Counted from the first letter of the stretch, positions 53,982 to 62,232 are shown. The stretch is DNA of 64,000 bases from Pseudocolwellia sp048296855 (GCA_048296855.1 CP182631.1); one strand, 5' to 3'. The notes: generated from the sequence alone by a model not told the origin. Numbers and translations are program-made.

Positions 53982-54440
53982 ATGAAAACAAATGTAATTC
54001 AGCAATCAGAACCATTGCTTTGGCAAAGGTTACTAACCTTTGGAAATGAGTGTTATGAAAAACAAAATTGGTTACAAGCCGAATATTACTATAAAGAGGC
54101 TGAACTACAATTAGATTATTTATGGTCGGCAGACCCAACGAACATCAATTTATTAATGGCGTGGATATGTACTTTACATAACTTATCTACACTATTTGAA
54201 CAACAGGGAGATAAGCAAATAGGGTTACGTTATTTGCTTATTCCGCATAATAGAATGCTTAACTTAACTCAAAGCAAACAAGCGACAGAAGACGTAAAGT
54301 TAATTGCCATTAAGGCCTTGAAATTAACTTTTCCTCCAATTCTGGTATTCAGTAAAAAGAATCCTATTTGTAATGATTGTATGCAATCAATCCAAGAGTT
54401 TAAGCAGAAACTCGAAAGCCAGCAAGAGGTAGTACATTAA
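53982..54440 (+). CDS. Helical-repeat protein of the second sodX-like locus
   Basis: A 152-aa helical protein with a TPR-like N-terminal half (FGNECYEKQNWLQAEYYYKE) and a C-terminal CNDC motif (PICNDCMQSIQEF). No signal peptide. Ribosome-binding site AAGGAAGG before the ATG. It resembles the protein at 40581 in size, predicted fold and genetic position, and I recall similar features in DUF2753 proteins of vibrios. First gene behind the Fur box. Confidence 0.72.
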   Translation: MKTNVIQQSEPLLWQRLLTFGNECYEKQNWLQAEYYYKEAELQLDYLWSADPTNINLLMAWICTLHNLSTLFEQQGDKQIGLRYLLIPHNRMLNLTQSKQATEDVKLIAIKALKLTFPPILVFSKKNPICNDCMQSIQEFKQKLESQQEVVH

Positions 54441-54488
54441 GCGTTAATTATTGAAACACATTGTTTTAGTTACCACAGGAGAGTCATT

Positions 54489-54614
54489 ATGTTTTATACG
54501 TTATTAGAATTATTAGATAAAAAATTAAATTTTGTCACAGTAGCTGCTAAACAAAAGGAACATACTGGCGACAACGGAAAACTAGCAAAAGCGATTTTAG
54601 ATAAAGGAGCTTAA
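54489..54614 (+). CDS. 41-residue peptide with Ni-SOD-like propeptide
   Basis: A short gene with a clear ribosome-binding site (AGGAG, 6-7 bp before ATG). Residues 1-20 (MFYTLLELLDKKLNFVTVAA) align without gaps to the 20-residue Ni-SOD propeptide at 41256: 8 identities (Met1, Leu6, Leu9, Asp10, Lys11, Phe15, Thr17, Ala20) and similar residues at positions 2-5. Residues 21-41 (KQKEHTGDNGKLAKAILDKG, then A) have no nickel hook and no Cys. A SodX paralogue starts 4 bp after its stop. It may be the substrate of that protease, giving a 21-residue mature peptide. Function unknown. Confidence 0.68.
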   Translation: MFYTLLELLDKKLNFVTVAAKQKEHTGDNGKLAKAILDKGA

Positions 54615-54618
54615 TAAT

Positions 54619-54918
54619 ATGACGGTACTAGGATTTAAACTTTTAAAAGTAAAGGGACACAGTATGTTTCCTAAAGTGCCTCAGCACAGCTATATATTAA
54701 TTAATCAGTGGTTTAATTTTTGGCGTGTAAAACCTAATCAAACTGTATTAATTAAGCATCAAACATTAGGGCTTATTATTAAAACGGTTGCACTAATTGA
54801 CCGTTATGGTTTTATTTGGAGCAAAGGCGAGAATCCTTCAAGCCTAACGGTTGAGAGGATTGGCCCTGTAGATAAGCATCAAATATTAGGAAAAGTATTA
54901 ATGATTATTAAACAGTAA
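54619..54918 (+). CDS. SodX-like S26/S24 serine peptidase, second copy
   Basis: A 99-aa paralogue of the Ni-SOD maturation protease with catalytic Ser15 (GHSMFP) and Lys55 (LIIKTVAL). It lacks a membrane helix. No sodN lies beside it; the adjacent partner is the 41-residue peptide whose leader resembles the Ni-SOD propeptide. It may process that peptide, or act in trans on the Ni-SOD at 41256. Confidence 0.85.
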   Translation: MTVLGFKLLKVKGHSMFPKVPQHSYILINQWFNFWRVKPNQTVLIKHQTLGLIIKTVALIDRYGFIWSKGENPSSLTVERIGPVDKHQILGKVLMIIKQ

Positions 54919-55123
54919 TTTTAGTTAAGTTAATCTATACTGAAGCTATTACAAAAAAGTGATAAAAGAGTAACTTCTTTGTATATTTTGAGCTATGTGT
55001 AGTTAAGGTTAATTTATCCGTATTTTTATATTCATGAGAAATCAGGCATACTACTTCAATGTTCAATAACTAAACGATAGTAAGTTGATTTTTAATTAGC
55101 TCTAGTAAAGGCTTGGAGATTTC

Positions 55124-55864
55124 ATGAATACTCAATTACAGCGTATTTTATACGGTTTTCTTTTTATTTTCTTTCATGCTTGTAGTTATAGCCAAAATAT
55201 TACTTTTTTAACTCATCAAATAGAGCCTTTTTCTTATTTAGAAGATGGTGAGCTAAAAGGACTTACCACAGAAATCATTAAAGAGATGATGAAAATCACT
55301 CAATATAATCACGATATTAAAGTATACCCATTTGCAAGAGGTTTATGGACTGTTCAAAATAAACCTAACTATGCAATGTATATTGTAGCCAGGCGTCCTG
55401 AAAGGGAAGGTACGGTAAAATGGGTAGGACCGTTGATATCCAGTGGTGTGTACTTCTATAAAAGAAAAGGCTCGAGTATTATGCCTTCAAGCTTAGATGA
55501 AATTAAAGAGTCTTTTTCAGTTGGTGTACATTTAGGAAATGCAGATCATAACTTTTTAAAAGCTCAAAACTTTAATAATATTGTACCTACAACAAAGCCA
55601 TTTTATGCAATAAAAATGTTAATAAAAGATAGGGTGAATTTAGTTCCTATGAGTGAATTGACAGTACATAGCTTAGCAGAAAAAGAAAAAGCGAATATCG
55701 AACGCACCAACGTCAAATTATATAATTCAGACATATATCTGGTTTTTTCAAAAGAAACTCCAAATAATATAGTTGCTAATTGGCAAGCTGCATTAGATGA
55801 AATAAAATCGACAGATGTTTACGACAAGATTTATAAAAAATACTTACCACTTCCATCAAAATAA
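55124..55864 (+). CDS. Periplasmic solute-binding protein (family 3 type)
   Basis: A 246-aa secreted protein of the type 2 periplasmic-binding fold (SBP_bac_3-like): signal peptide with HACSYSQ near residue 20 and lobes beginning NITFLTHQIEPFSYLEDGE and VGVHLGNADHNFLK. No ABC permease or ATPase gene is nearby, so it is an orphan and may work as a sensor or with a distant transporter. Cys18 might be a lipobox but the context (FHAC) is weak. Confidence 0.8.
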   Translation: MNTQLQRILYGFLFIFFHACSYSQNITFLTHQIEPFSYLEDGELKGLTTEIIKEMMKITQYNHDIKVYPFARGLWTVQNKPNYAMYIVARRPEREGTVKWVGPLISSGVYFYKRKGSSIMPSSLDEIKESFSVGVHLGNADHNFLKAQNFNNIVPTTKPFYAIKMLIKDRVNLVPMSELTVHSLAEKEKANIERTNVKLYNSDIYLVFSKETPNNIVANWQAALDEIKSTDVYDKIYKKYLPLPSK

Positions 55865-56012
55865 ATAGTTGTAGCCTATCTTGCTCGTAGGCTTTATATC
55901 TATAGTATGCAGGATCTTGTTGGAGTTTTATGTGGCTAAGTACACAGAGACGCTCCAAATTATACCAAACGCATTAATGAATTGACTTACGTTAATAATT
56001 TGAATAATAAGT

Positions 56013-56205
56013 AACCTGAACTCGCCTGAATAAATCCTTCTCTAGTAGCTGTTTTTCCTAACTTCTGCGTTAAATTTACTTGCAATAGAGGAGTATTGAC
56101 GCGAAATTTGCCTTGAATTAAGAAAAACTAGCAAGCTAGAGGCTCAATAAAACTATTTTTATTATATTTCAATTTGTTAAGAATCTCTTAAACCGAGTTC
56201 AGGTT
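56013..56205 (-). repeat. R4 dispersed repeat, copy 2
   Basis: 193 bp with terminal inverted repeats AACCTGAACTCG / CGAGTTCAGGTT. The interior (AATAGAGGAGTATTGACGCG, AAATTTGCCTTGAATTAAG) is the inverse of the element at 59447-59634. It fills much of the 55865-56379 gap. Confidence 0.75.
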
Positions 56206-56291
56206 AAGTAGTTAAAGAAATACTTTAAATTTGTTAGCTTTCATTTATTTAAATGGGTATAGATTAATTGAGTCATAGAACCTGTATAAGA

Positions 56292-56321
56292 AAAGGCTCT
56301 TGAATAAATTCAAGAGCCTTT
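56292..56321 (-). terminator. Terminator of the agarase gene
   Basis: Perfect 13-bp stem AAAGGCTCTTGAA / TTCAAGAGCCTTT with a 4-base loop; on the minus strand the stem runs into TTTT. Located 59 bp past the agarase stop. Confidence 0.78.
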
Positions 56322-56379
56322 ATACCTAATTAAATATCTAATAGGTTGGTATGTTTAAATAAAGTACTTTATTTAAATA

Positions 56380-57711
56380 TCAGTTTACAAACTTAAAGCG
56401 CTGATTGTCACCATTAAAGCAGTTCCACTGATTAAGTGCTGCGCCATTAACGGTTTGCTGACCTGCTATATCTAAACACTTGTCACTTGCTTTAGAGCGA
56501 ATTTCATAATATCCATCGCCTTTGTCGGCTAGTTTCCATCGTTGGTTGTTATTACTGTGGTTACATACCCATTGATGAACTGTTGCGCCATCGGCAGTAT
56601 TTCCGTCTTTTAATTCAACACATAAGCCACTTTGATTTGAGGTAATTGCATATTCACTATTACCTAGATCAGTCAACGTAAATTGTTGGTTAGCATTACT
56701 CGTATCACAGCCCCATTGTTGATATAGGCTACCATTATTTAATGCACCATTAGTAACATCTATACATTTTGTACTGTGTTTGGCTTGTATACTAGTAGTA
56801 CCTGATGGAACACCAACTGAAACAGGTTTATAGACACGGATCCAGTCAACATACATTTTATTTTTACTTTCGTCAGCGAGATCTGCATCTGTTGCTATAT
56901 TGTTAGCTGCAGAGCGCCAAGCATGATCTTCAGTATCAATAATGATGAATGCTTCTTGATCCATATTGTATTGGCTTTTATCTAGTATTGCTCCTGTGTA
57001 GTCTTTATCGGTCATAACTACTTGTGCCCATGAACCATCTGCAGTTTGCTGACCATCTATGTAAAAAGTGACCTCAGTCGGACTTTTCCAGTAAACACCA
57101 AAACGATGAAATTGTTCTCTCCAGTATGTACCTGAAGTAGGTGTAACATGAGTTTGATCGTTAAAGTCGCTGATAATTTCATTAGTTTGTTCATCACGCA
57201 TAAATACGTGGAAATTGGTCGACATGTTTTGTGCAAACCATGTTTCTCTCGCGCCACCATAAACTTCCAATACGTCAATTTCACGTTCATCATTTTCACT
57301 AAGTAACCAAAAGTTAGATGACAATTCTAGGTTACTCACTTTGATATTAGCTTCTAAAAAAATAGGGTATTTAACTTTTGTTTTAGATGTAACTACACCA
57401 GCATTAACTTGATCTGTACCTGTGCGACGAGATGCACTGATAATTAAGTTACCATCCGCAACCCAAGATGAATCTTGTTGCCAATAGGTTAGCCCTGGAC
57501 CTGTCCAAGCATTAAAGTAAGTATCATTCCATTTATCTGTAAAAGTACTTGGTTTTCCTGTGTAATCAAATGAATCAGAGTAGTTTCCTTGCAACTCCCA
57601 CGTTTTGCCATCGCCTGCTGCTACTGGTAGTGGGATCGTGTCCCAATCTGCTGCATTAATAGAAAATGAAGCGAGCATTATTCCTGATAGTAAAACAGTC
57701 CTTTTTTTCAT
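56380..57711 (-). CDS. Secreted GH16 beta-agarase with ricin-type lectin domain
   Basis: A 443-aa secreted enzyme: signal peptide (SFSINA-ADWD), GH16 catalytic domain (about residues 21-295) with the active-site EIDVLE (nucleophile Glu144, Asp146, acid/base Glu149) and GGARETWF, then a C-terminal ricin-B/CBM13 domain with three QxW-like repeats (QQWGC..NQQF, HQWVC..NQRW, NQWNC..NQRF). The catalytic-domain pattern fits beta-agarases that hydrolyse agarose to neoagaro-oligosaccharides. It is monocistronic, with two palindromic operator candidates upstream. Confidence 0.9.
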   Translation of the reverse strand: MKKRTVLLSGIMLASFSINAADWDTIPLPVAAGDGKTWELQGNYSDSFDYTGKPSTFTDKWNDTYFNAWTGPGLTYWQQDSSWVADGNLIISASRRTGTDQVNAGVVTSKTKVKYPIFLEANIKVSNLELSSNFWLLSENDEREIDVLEVYGGARETWFAQNMSTNFHVFMRDEQTNEIISDFNDQTHVTPTSGTYWREQFHRFGVYWKSPTEVTFYIDGQQTADGSWAQVVMTDKDYTGAILDKSQYNMDQEAFIIIDTEDHAWRSAANNIATDADLADESKNKMYVDWIRVYKPVSVGVPSGTTSIQAKHSTKCIDVTNGALNNGSLYQQWGCDTSNANQQFTLTDLGNSEYAITSNQSGLCVELKDGNTADGATVHQWVCNHSNNNQRWKLADKGDGYYEIRSKASDKCLDIAGQQTVNGAALNQWNCFNGDNQRFKFVN

Positions 57712-57755
57712 AATAATTCCTTGTTTAGTCTATAAATAAAGTTTATATAATTTTT

Positions 57756-57770
57756 TGTACATTATGTACA
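57756..57770. promoter_or_regulatory. Palindromic operator candidate 1 upstream of agarase
   Basis: TGTACAT-T-ATGTACA, a perfect 15-bp palindrome 45 bp before the agarase start codon. Its form (7-bp arms, one central base) suits a GntR- or LacI-type regulator. Regulator unknown. Confidence 0.5.
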
Positions 57771-57782
57771 CACACAATATAT

Positions 57783-57797
57783 TGTTAACTGTTAACA
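57783..57797. promoter_or_regulatory. Palindromic operator candidate 2 upstream of agarase
   Basis: TGTTAAC-T-GTTAACA, a second perfect 15-bp palindrome with the same layout, 27 bp centre-to-centre from the first. It also precedes the Fur-like box at 57822, so it may serve either divergent gene. Confidence 0.5.
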
Positions 57798-57821
57798 TTG
57801 GTCAAGCTGTTCATTAATACA

Positions 57822-57844
57822 GTAATGATAATGATTTTTATTTG
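57822..57844. promoter_or_regulatory. Fur-like box before the decayed locus
   Basis: GTAATGATAATGATTTTTAT plus TTG matches the palindrome at 53917-53939 at 19 of 23 positions. It is immediately upstream of the truncated outer-membrane-protein fragment and 420 bp before apbE, so apbE may still be read from an iron-controlled promoter. Confidence 0.6.
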
Positions 57845-57846
57845 CG

Positions 57847-58080
57847 TTGGTTGTTTTAGCAATGTTTAGCTTAATGACTACATCAGCATGGGCTGGTGAA
57901 AATTATGGGGCAAAGGTTGTAAATACACGTCCACAAGATAGCTACGAATTCAAACTTTCAGGTACTATTCGTTTAGACAAAAATAAATGTGACCATTACA
58001 GCTTTCACTGTATTCATCCTGAAATCGAATATGGCATAACCAAAAAGCTAATTATTGGTGTTGAAGCTCTCACTTACCGA
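57847..58080 (+). pseudogene. Truncated exported-protein N-terminus
   Basis: Encodes a signal peptide (VVLAMFSLMTTSAWA-GEN) and about 60 residues of a protein with outer-membrane-like strands (YEFKLSGTIRLDKNKCD, EIEYGITKKLIIGVE). There is no ATG, only TTG next to the Fur-like box, and homology breaks at about 58080 where FMN-binding-domain sequence begins. This looks like a deletion that fused two neighbouring genes and removed most of both. Confidence 0.6.
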
Positions 58081-58267
58081 AAAGCTATGGTCGTCAAATT
58101 ATGCCCCCTAAATGGCGTATATAATTTCATGGAAAAACAGTAGTGAATTTTTGAAACTAGATAAGCAGATTAAAAATATATCAGGTGCTACACTATCGTG
58201 CAGCGATGTAACTGATAGCATTAATCGATTAAAGGAAATCTGGAAGCAAGTGCTTAAATTATTGTGA
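58081..58267 (+). pseudogene. FMN-binding domain remnant, frameshifted
   Basis: One frame gives YGRQIMPPKWR and then stops; a second frame continues SSEFLKLDKQIKNISGATLS, then CSDVTDSINRLKEIW, and ends at 58267. The SGATLS motif is the FMN-attachment signature of FMN_bind proteins, the substrates of ApbE (Thr flavinylation). The N-terminal part is missing and a frameshift separates the two segments. The final TGA overlaps the apbE GTG start. Confidence 0.72.
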
Positions 58268-59157
58268 CACTAAATCAATTAGAAAAACGTAAAACATTAC
58301 TTGGAACCTTAGTTGACATAGAATTAAGGGGAGAAGTCGCAGACGATGAACTTACTGCATTGTCTGAAGTAATATTTAATGAAATTGAACGAGTTCATCA
58401 TACATTGAGTTTCCACAGTGAAACGAGCGAACTCTCATTTTTAAATCGACAAGCATTAAGTTTAGCTAATCGGTTTGATCCGAATAATCAAACTTTATCA
58501 ATCGCTATATCCAAAGATTTGAATAAAGTACTGTCTTTTGCACTTCAGCTAAATAAATTTACCCGTGGTTTATACGATGTAACCGTTGCGCCTAGTTTAA
58601 TTTTAAATAAGCAATTGCCTAATCATTTATCGTTAAATGTAACAAGCCAAAATTGCACCTTAGCTTTTGGTAACAGCAGTAATATGAGTTGTAATGAAAG
58701 TGTGGTGCATATTGATAAACCTTTATGTATCGACTTAGGTGGAATAGCCAAAGGTTATGCGCTTGATTGCGCGTTAAGTAAAGTACCTGCACACATTTAT
58801 TGTCGTATTAACGCAGGAGGCGACCTAGCAATAAACCAGTGGAAAAATGAAGAAGTTGCACTGCAATACAATAAACGTAGTACGGCATTAAGAAGTGTAA
58901 AAATGCAAAATAGTGCGTTAGCTACATCAGGTAATTATCACCGAGAAAATAAGTCAGCTATTATTCAGCCTTCAACAGGGAAGCACGTTAAGTTTAAAGG
59001 CAGTATGTCGGTGTTCTCTTCTCAAGCTATGTTGTCAGACGCTTTAACAAAAGCGATGATTTTATCGTCGCGTTCTCAAAAGCGGAAAATGGCTAAATAT
59101 TATAATGCCCAAGCGATAAAAATTAATCGTTTGGGTTTTGTTAAACTTTACTATTAA
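58264..59157 (+). CDS. apbE: FAD:protein FMN transferase
   Basis: A 297-aa ApbE-family enzyme that covalently attaches FMN from FAD to a Thr in FMN_bind-type proteins. Visible: VHHTLSFHSETSELSFLN, LYDVTVAPS, CIDLGGIAKGYALD and INAGGDLA, and TSGNYHR in the C-terminal part. There is no obvious signal peptide, so it would act in the cytoplasm unless the N-terminus is longer. GTG start overlaps the FMN_bind remnant. Its local substrate is broken, so it may serve another flavoprotein. Confidence 0.85.
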   Translation: MTLNQLEKRKTLLGTLVDIELRGEVADDELTALSEVIFNEIERVHHTLSFHSETSELSFLNRQALSLANRFDPNNQTLSIAISKDLNKVLSFALQLNKFTRGLYDVTVAPSLILNKQLPNHLSLNVTSQNCTLAFGNSSNMSCNESVVHIDKPLCIDLGGIAKGYALDCALSKVPAHIYCRINAGGDLAINQWKNEEVALQYNKRSTALRSVKMQNSALATSGNYHRENKSAIIQPSTGKHVKFKGSMSVFSSQAMLSDALTKAMILSSRSQKRKMAKYYNAQAIKINRLGFVKLYY

Positions 59158-59213
59158 GGGGTTTTATTGTTTTCGGATTTATCCAAACCTTACATGTAAC
59201 TTTTTTCTTACTT

Positions 59214-59442
59214 AACCTCAATTCGGGTTAATGAATGTTAGCGAATGATTTAAAATCGTTATTTATCAAAAACTTAATGCGCACCATTATTTTCCTAAGC
59301 TATATTAGTCTCTCAACATTGATATTTTTGTGTATAACAAGGCGAATTTTTCTATCTAATAGCTGGCTATTAGTAATAAATTCAACGAAGTTAGGCGTAA
59401 AAATAGCTTGTTGAGTAACTTTGCTTATCCCGAGCTGAGGTT
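59214..59442 (-). repeat. R3 dispersed repeat, copy 2 (inverse of copy 1)
   Basis: 229 bp, the reverse complement of 12892-13076 with about 44 additional bases (containing TAATAGCCAGCTATTA) in the middle. Ends AACCTCAATTCGGGTTAA / TTATCCCGAGCTGAGGTT. It directly abuts the R4 copy that follows. Confidence 0.85.
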
Positions 59443-59446
59443 AATT

Positions 59447-59634
59447 AACCTGAGTTCGGTTTAAGAAGTATTTAATTCATCGAAAAATTAAAATCTTATC
59501 CCGCTTCTAGCTTGATATTTTTACTTAATTCAAGGCAAATTTACGCGTCAATACTCCCCTATTGCAAGTGAATTTAACGCCGAAGTCAGTAAAAATAGCT
59601 GCTAGAAGAATATTTATTAAGCCGAGTTCAGGTT
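59447..59634 (+). repeat. R4 dispersed repeat, copy 3
   Basis: 188 bp with terminal inverted repeats AACCTGAGTTCGG / CCGAGTTCAGGTT; interior is the inverse of 56013-56205. Tandem with the R3 copy; the pair explains nearly all of the 59158-59668 gap. Confidence 0.78.
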
Positions 59635-59668
59635 GCTTAAATTTCAAAAGTTCTAGTAGTGAATTGTT

Positions 59669-59917
59669 TTAGTCTTGTTCAATTGACCTGTTAGCCATTT
59701 CTTCAGGAAGTATCTGTTCTAATTTCAAGTCATATTGCTCTTCATTGTTTTGATACTCTTCTTTTAAATATTCAAAAAATTGAGTTAAATGAACATAATG
59801 TTCTTCATAATCATCACGATCTCGTAATTTCTCACTTTTTAATAATTGTTCATTATATAAAGCGGAGTCTCGTATAGCAGATAAAAGCGTAGGAATATAT
59901 GCTTTAGGTATTTTCAT
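59669..59917 (-). CDS. Small hypothetical protein downstream of tadA
   Basis: An 82-aa charged, helical, soluble protein (MKIPKAYIPTLLSAIRDSAL at the start, then Glu/Asp/Tyr-rich). No family recognised. It overlaps the tadA stop by 14 bp, so it is translationally coupled to tadA and is probably a real gene of that operon. Confidence 0.6.
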   Translation of the reverse strand: MKIPKAYIPTLLSAIRDSALYNEQLLKSEKLRDRDDYEEHYVHLTQFFEYLKEEYQNNEEQYDLKLEQILPEEMANRSIEQD

Positions 59918-60440
59918 TATCTATCTTATCTTGCTTCTTTTTCGCCTTTATCTCTGCACGTCTTCGTTTAAAAAAAGCAGACAGCAGGGCGCTGCATTGT
60001 TCTGCTAACACGCCTTTTGTGGTTTCTATTTTATGATTATGCTTTTCATGATCTACCAAGTTAAACGCGCTACCAGCTGCACCTGTTTTTAGATCGTTGG
60101 CTGCAAAGACTAAGCGTTTTATTCTGCTGTGTACCAATAAACCAGCACACATAGGGCAAGGTTCAAGAGTCACGTACAAAGTACAGTCAATTAAGCGGTA
60201 GTTTTGTAGAGCTTGGCCTGCTTGTTTTATGGCGAGCATTTCAGCATGGGCTGACGGATCGTTTAAGGTGATTGACTGATTAAAACCTTCGCCAATAATT
60301 TTACCGTCGGCTACAACTACAGCACCTACAGGAATTTCGTTAATCTGCTCTGCCTGTTGTGCTAGCTCGTAAGCGCGCTGCATAAACTTGATGTCAGGTT
60401 CGTGTTGATCTTGCTTGTTATGGGTGACTTTTGCTGTCAT
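59904..60440 (-). CDS. tadA: tRNA-specific adenosine deaminase
   Basis: Converts A34 to inosine in tRNA-Arg(ACG). Zinc deaminase motifs: His65-Ala-Glu67 (HAEMLAI) and Cys95/Cys98 (PCPMCAG). 178 aa, close to E. coli TadA (167). The start overlaps the hemW stop (ATGA). Confidence 0.95.
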   Translation of the reverse strand: MTAKVTHNKQDQHEPDIKFMQRAYELAQQAEQINEIPVGAVVVADGKIIGEGFNQSITLNDPSAHAEMLAIKQAGQALQNYRLIDCTLYVTLEPCPMCAGLLVHSRIKRLVFAANDLKTGAAGSAFNLVDHEKHNHKIETTKGVLAEQCSALLSAFFKRRRAEIKAKKKQDKIDNENT

Positions 60441-61591
60441 AAAAACATCTCAAGTAGGTCGTTTAAATAACGGTGCCCAAGTAAGGTGACTTGCCATGTG
60501 GTGCTGTCTTCATTTGGGCTTTGTACTAAACCTTTTTGCTGAGCATTGTTTAGTATAGGTAATACGGTGTTTCGGTTTAAACCGGTATAAGCTTCAAAAT
60601 CGTCTAAGCTGAATTCTGCACACAATCTAAGTACATTCATCATGTATTCGAAAGGCAGTTCGCTTTTATCAACCGGATTTAGGTGGTCTAAATGTTCGCG
60701 CTCTTTATCTAAATAGCCTTTAGGGTGCTTTACTTTTACGGTGCGAAATATTTGTTGCTGCTCGATATCAGTAATTTTACCGTGTGAGCCACAGCCAATA
60801 CCTAAATAATCGCCAAATCGCCAATAGTTAAGATTATGTTTACATTGGTATTCTGGTTTGCTGTACGCTGATATTTCGTATTGTTTGTAACCTGCATCTT
60901 CAAGCAGTTTGACGCCTTGGTCTTGAATATCCCATAAAGTTTCGTCAGCCGGTAAAGTAGGGGGCTTTGAATGAAATGGTGTATTAGGTTCAATGGTTAA
61001 TTGATACCAAGATAAATGAGTAGGATTTAAATCTATAGCGGTTTTTAAGTCGTCTAAAGCGTTGTCTAACGATTGATTAGGTAAACCGTGCATTAGGTCT
61101 AAATTAAAACTTTTTACGCCACAAGTTGTGGCAAGTTCTGCGGCACTTTTAGCTTGTTGGCTATCGTGTATTCTTCCCAGTTTTATCAGTTTGTCTGACT
61201 CAAAACTTTGCACACCTATAGATAAGCGTGAAACCCCTGCGTTAAAAAAGCCAATAAACTTGTCGGCTTCTACTGTGCCAGGGTTGGCTTCTAAGGTTAT
61301 TTCAATGTTTGCGTCGTGTGTAAATCTTGATAACACTTGCTCTAACATTGATTTAATTGCTGGCGCTGAAAATAAGCTGGGTGTACCACCACCAATAAAT
61401 ATGGTGTGCAGTGGTCTGTCGCTTAAGCTAAAACGTTTTATGTCGGCGTCTAAATCTTGTATGAGTTGCTCTACATATTCGGCTTCAGGAATTTCATTTT
61501 TTAGTGCATGAGAATTGAAGTCGCAGTACGGACATTTTTGTACGCACCATGGAATATGAATATATAACGATAACGGTGGAGCTTTAAGCAC
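60437..61591 (-). CDS. hemW: Radical SAM heme chaperone HemW
   Basis: Heme chaperone formerly annotated as oxygen-independent coproporphyrinogen oxidase-like. The radical-SAM CX3CX2C is at Cys16, Cys20, Cys23 (CVQKCPYC), followed by the FIGGGTPSLF SAM-binding loop. A true HemN would have an extra Cys and N-terminal extension that are absent. 384 aa (E. coli 378). Cotranscribed with tadA, 35 bp after rdgB. Confidence 0.94.
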   Translation of the reverse strand: MLKAPPLSLYIHIPWCVQKCPYCDFNSHALKNEIPEAEYVEQLIQDLDADIKRFSLSDRPLHTIFIGGGTPSLFSAPAIKSMLEQVLSRFTHDANIEITLEANPGTVEADKFIGFFNAGVSRLSIGVQSFESDKLIKLGRIHDSQQAKSAAELATTCGVKSFNLDLMHGLPNQSLDNALDDLKTAIDLNPTHLSWYQLTIEPNTPFHSKPPTLPADETLWDIQDQGVKLLEDAGYKQYEISAYSKPEYQCKHNLNYWRFGDYLGIGCGSHGKITDIEQQQIFRTVKVKHPKGYLDKEREHLDHLNPVDKSELPFEYMMNVLRLCAEFSLDDFEAYTGLNRNTVLPILNNAQQKGLVQSPNEDSTTWQVTLLGHRYLNDLLEMFL

Positions 61592-61626
61592 AGAGAAATT
61601 TCCTGATAGGTATTAAATTGATTAAG

Positions 61627-62232
61627 TTATTTGGCTTGGTGCTTTGCTGCTAGCTCTTTTACCAATATAGCAAGTGCTTTTCCACGGTGGCTTAATTGAT
61701 TTTTTAATTCACGCGGAAGTTGGGCCGAGGTCATTTTATGATCTTCTTGCCAAAAAACAGGATCGTAACCAAAACCTTGTTCACCTAATTTTTCGGTGAT
61801 TATGCTACCTTCCCAAACACCATGACAAATAATAGGCGTAGGATCGTTAGCGTGTTCCATATATACCAATACACAATGAAAACGTGCGCTGCGCTCAGCT
61901 GTAGGTACGTTTAATAAAGCTTTTAATAGTTTGTTGGTGTTGTCGCTGTCGGTAGCATTTTCACCTGCGTAACGTGCTGAATATACACCGGGTTCACCAT
62001 TTAATGCGTCAACTTCTAATCCAGAGTCGTCTGCAATAGCCGGTAAACCTGTAATTTTGGCGGCATGACGCGCTTTTATGATGGCGTTTTCAACAAATGT
62101 TGTACCTGTTTCAGGTACTTCAGGTACATTAAAATCACTTTGAGGCACTATCTCAATAGTGTGTTGTGCTAGTAAACTAGAAAGCTCTTTTACTTTACCC
62201 TGATTACCTGTTGCTAAAACAACTGTAGACAT
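61627..62232 (-). CDS. rdgB: XTP/dITP diphosphatase
   Basis: House-cleaning nucleotidase that removes dITP/XTP from the pool. Visible: VLATGNQGKVKEL at the N-terminus, the catalytic ADDSGLEVDAL segment, and GFGYDPVF plus SHRGKAL near the C-terminus. The ATG at 62232 has AAGG 8 bp upstream; a longer frame from 62271 adds a non-conserved extension. 201 aa (E. coli 197). Confidence 0.95.
   Translation of the reverse strand: MSTVVLATGNQGKVKELSSLLAQHTIEIVPQSDFNVPEVPETGTTFVENAIIKARHAAKITGLPAIADDSGLEVDALNGEPGVYSARYAGENATDSDNTNKLLKALLNVPTAERSARFHCVLVYMEHANDPTPIICHGVWEGSIITEKLGEQGFGYDPVFWQEDHKMTSAQLPRELKNQLSHRGKALAILVKELAAKHQAK

Noticed and set aside
57847..58143. Intact 98-codon gene after the Fur-like box
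   Set aside because: No ATG, and the last 20 codons are an out-of-frame reading of FMN-binding-domain DNA; it is a fusion of fragments.
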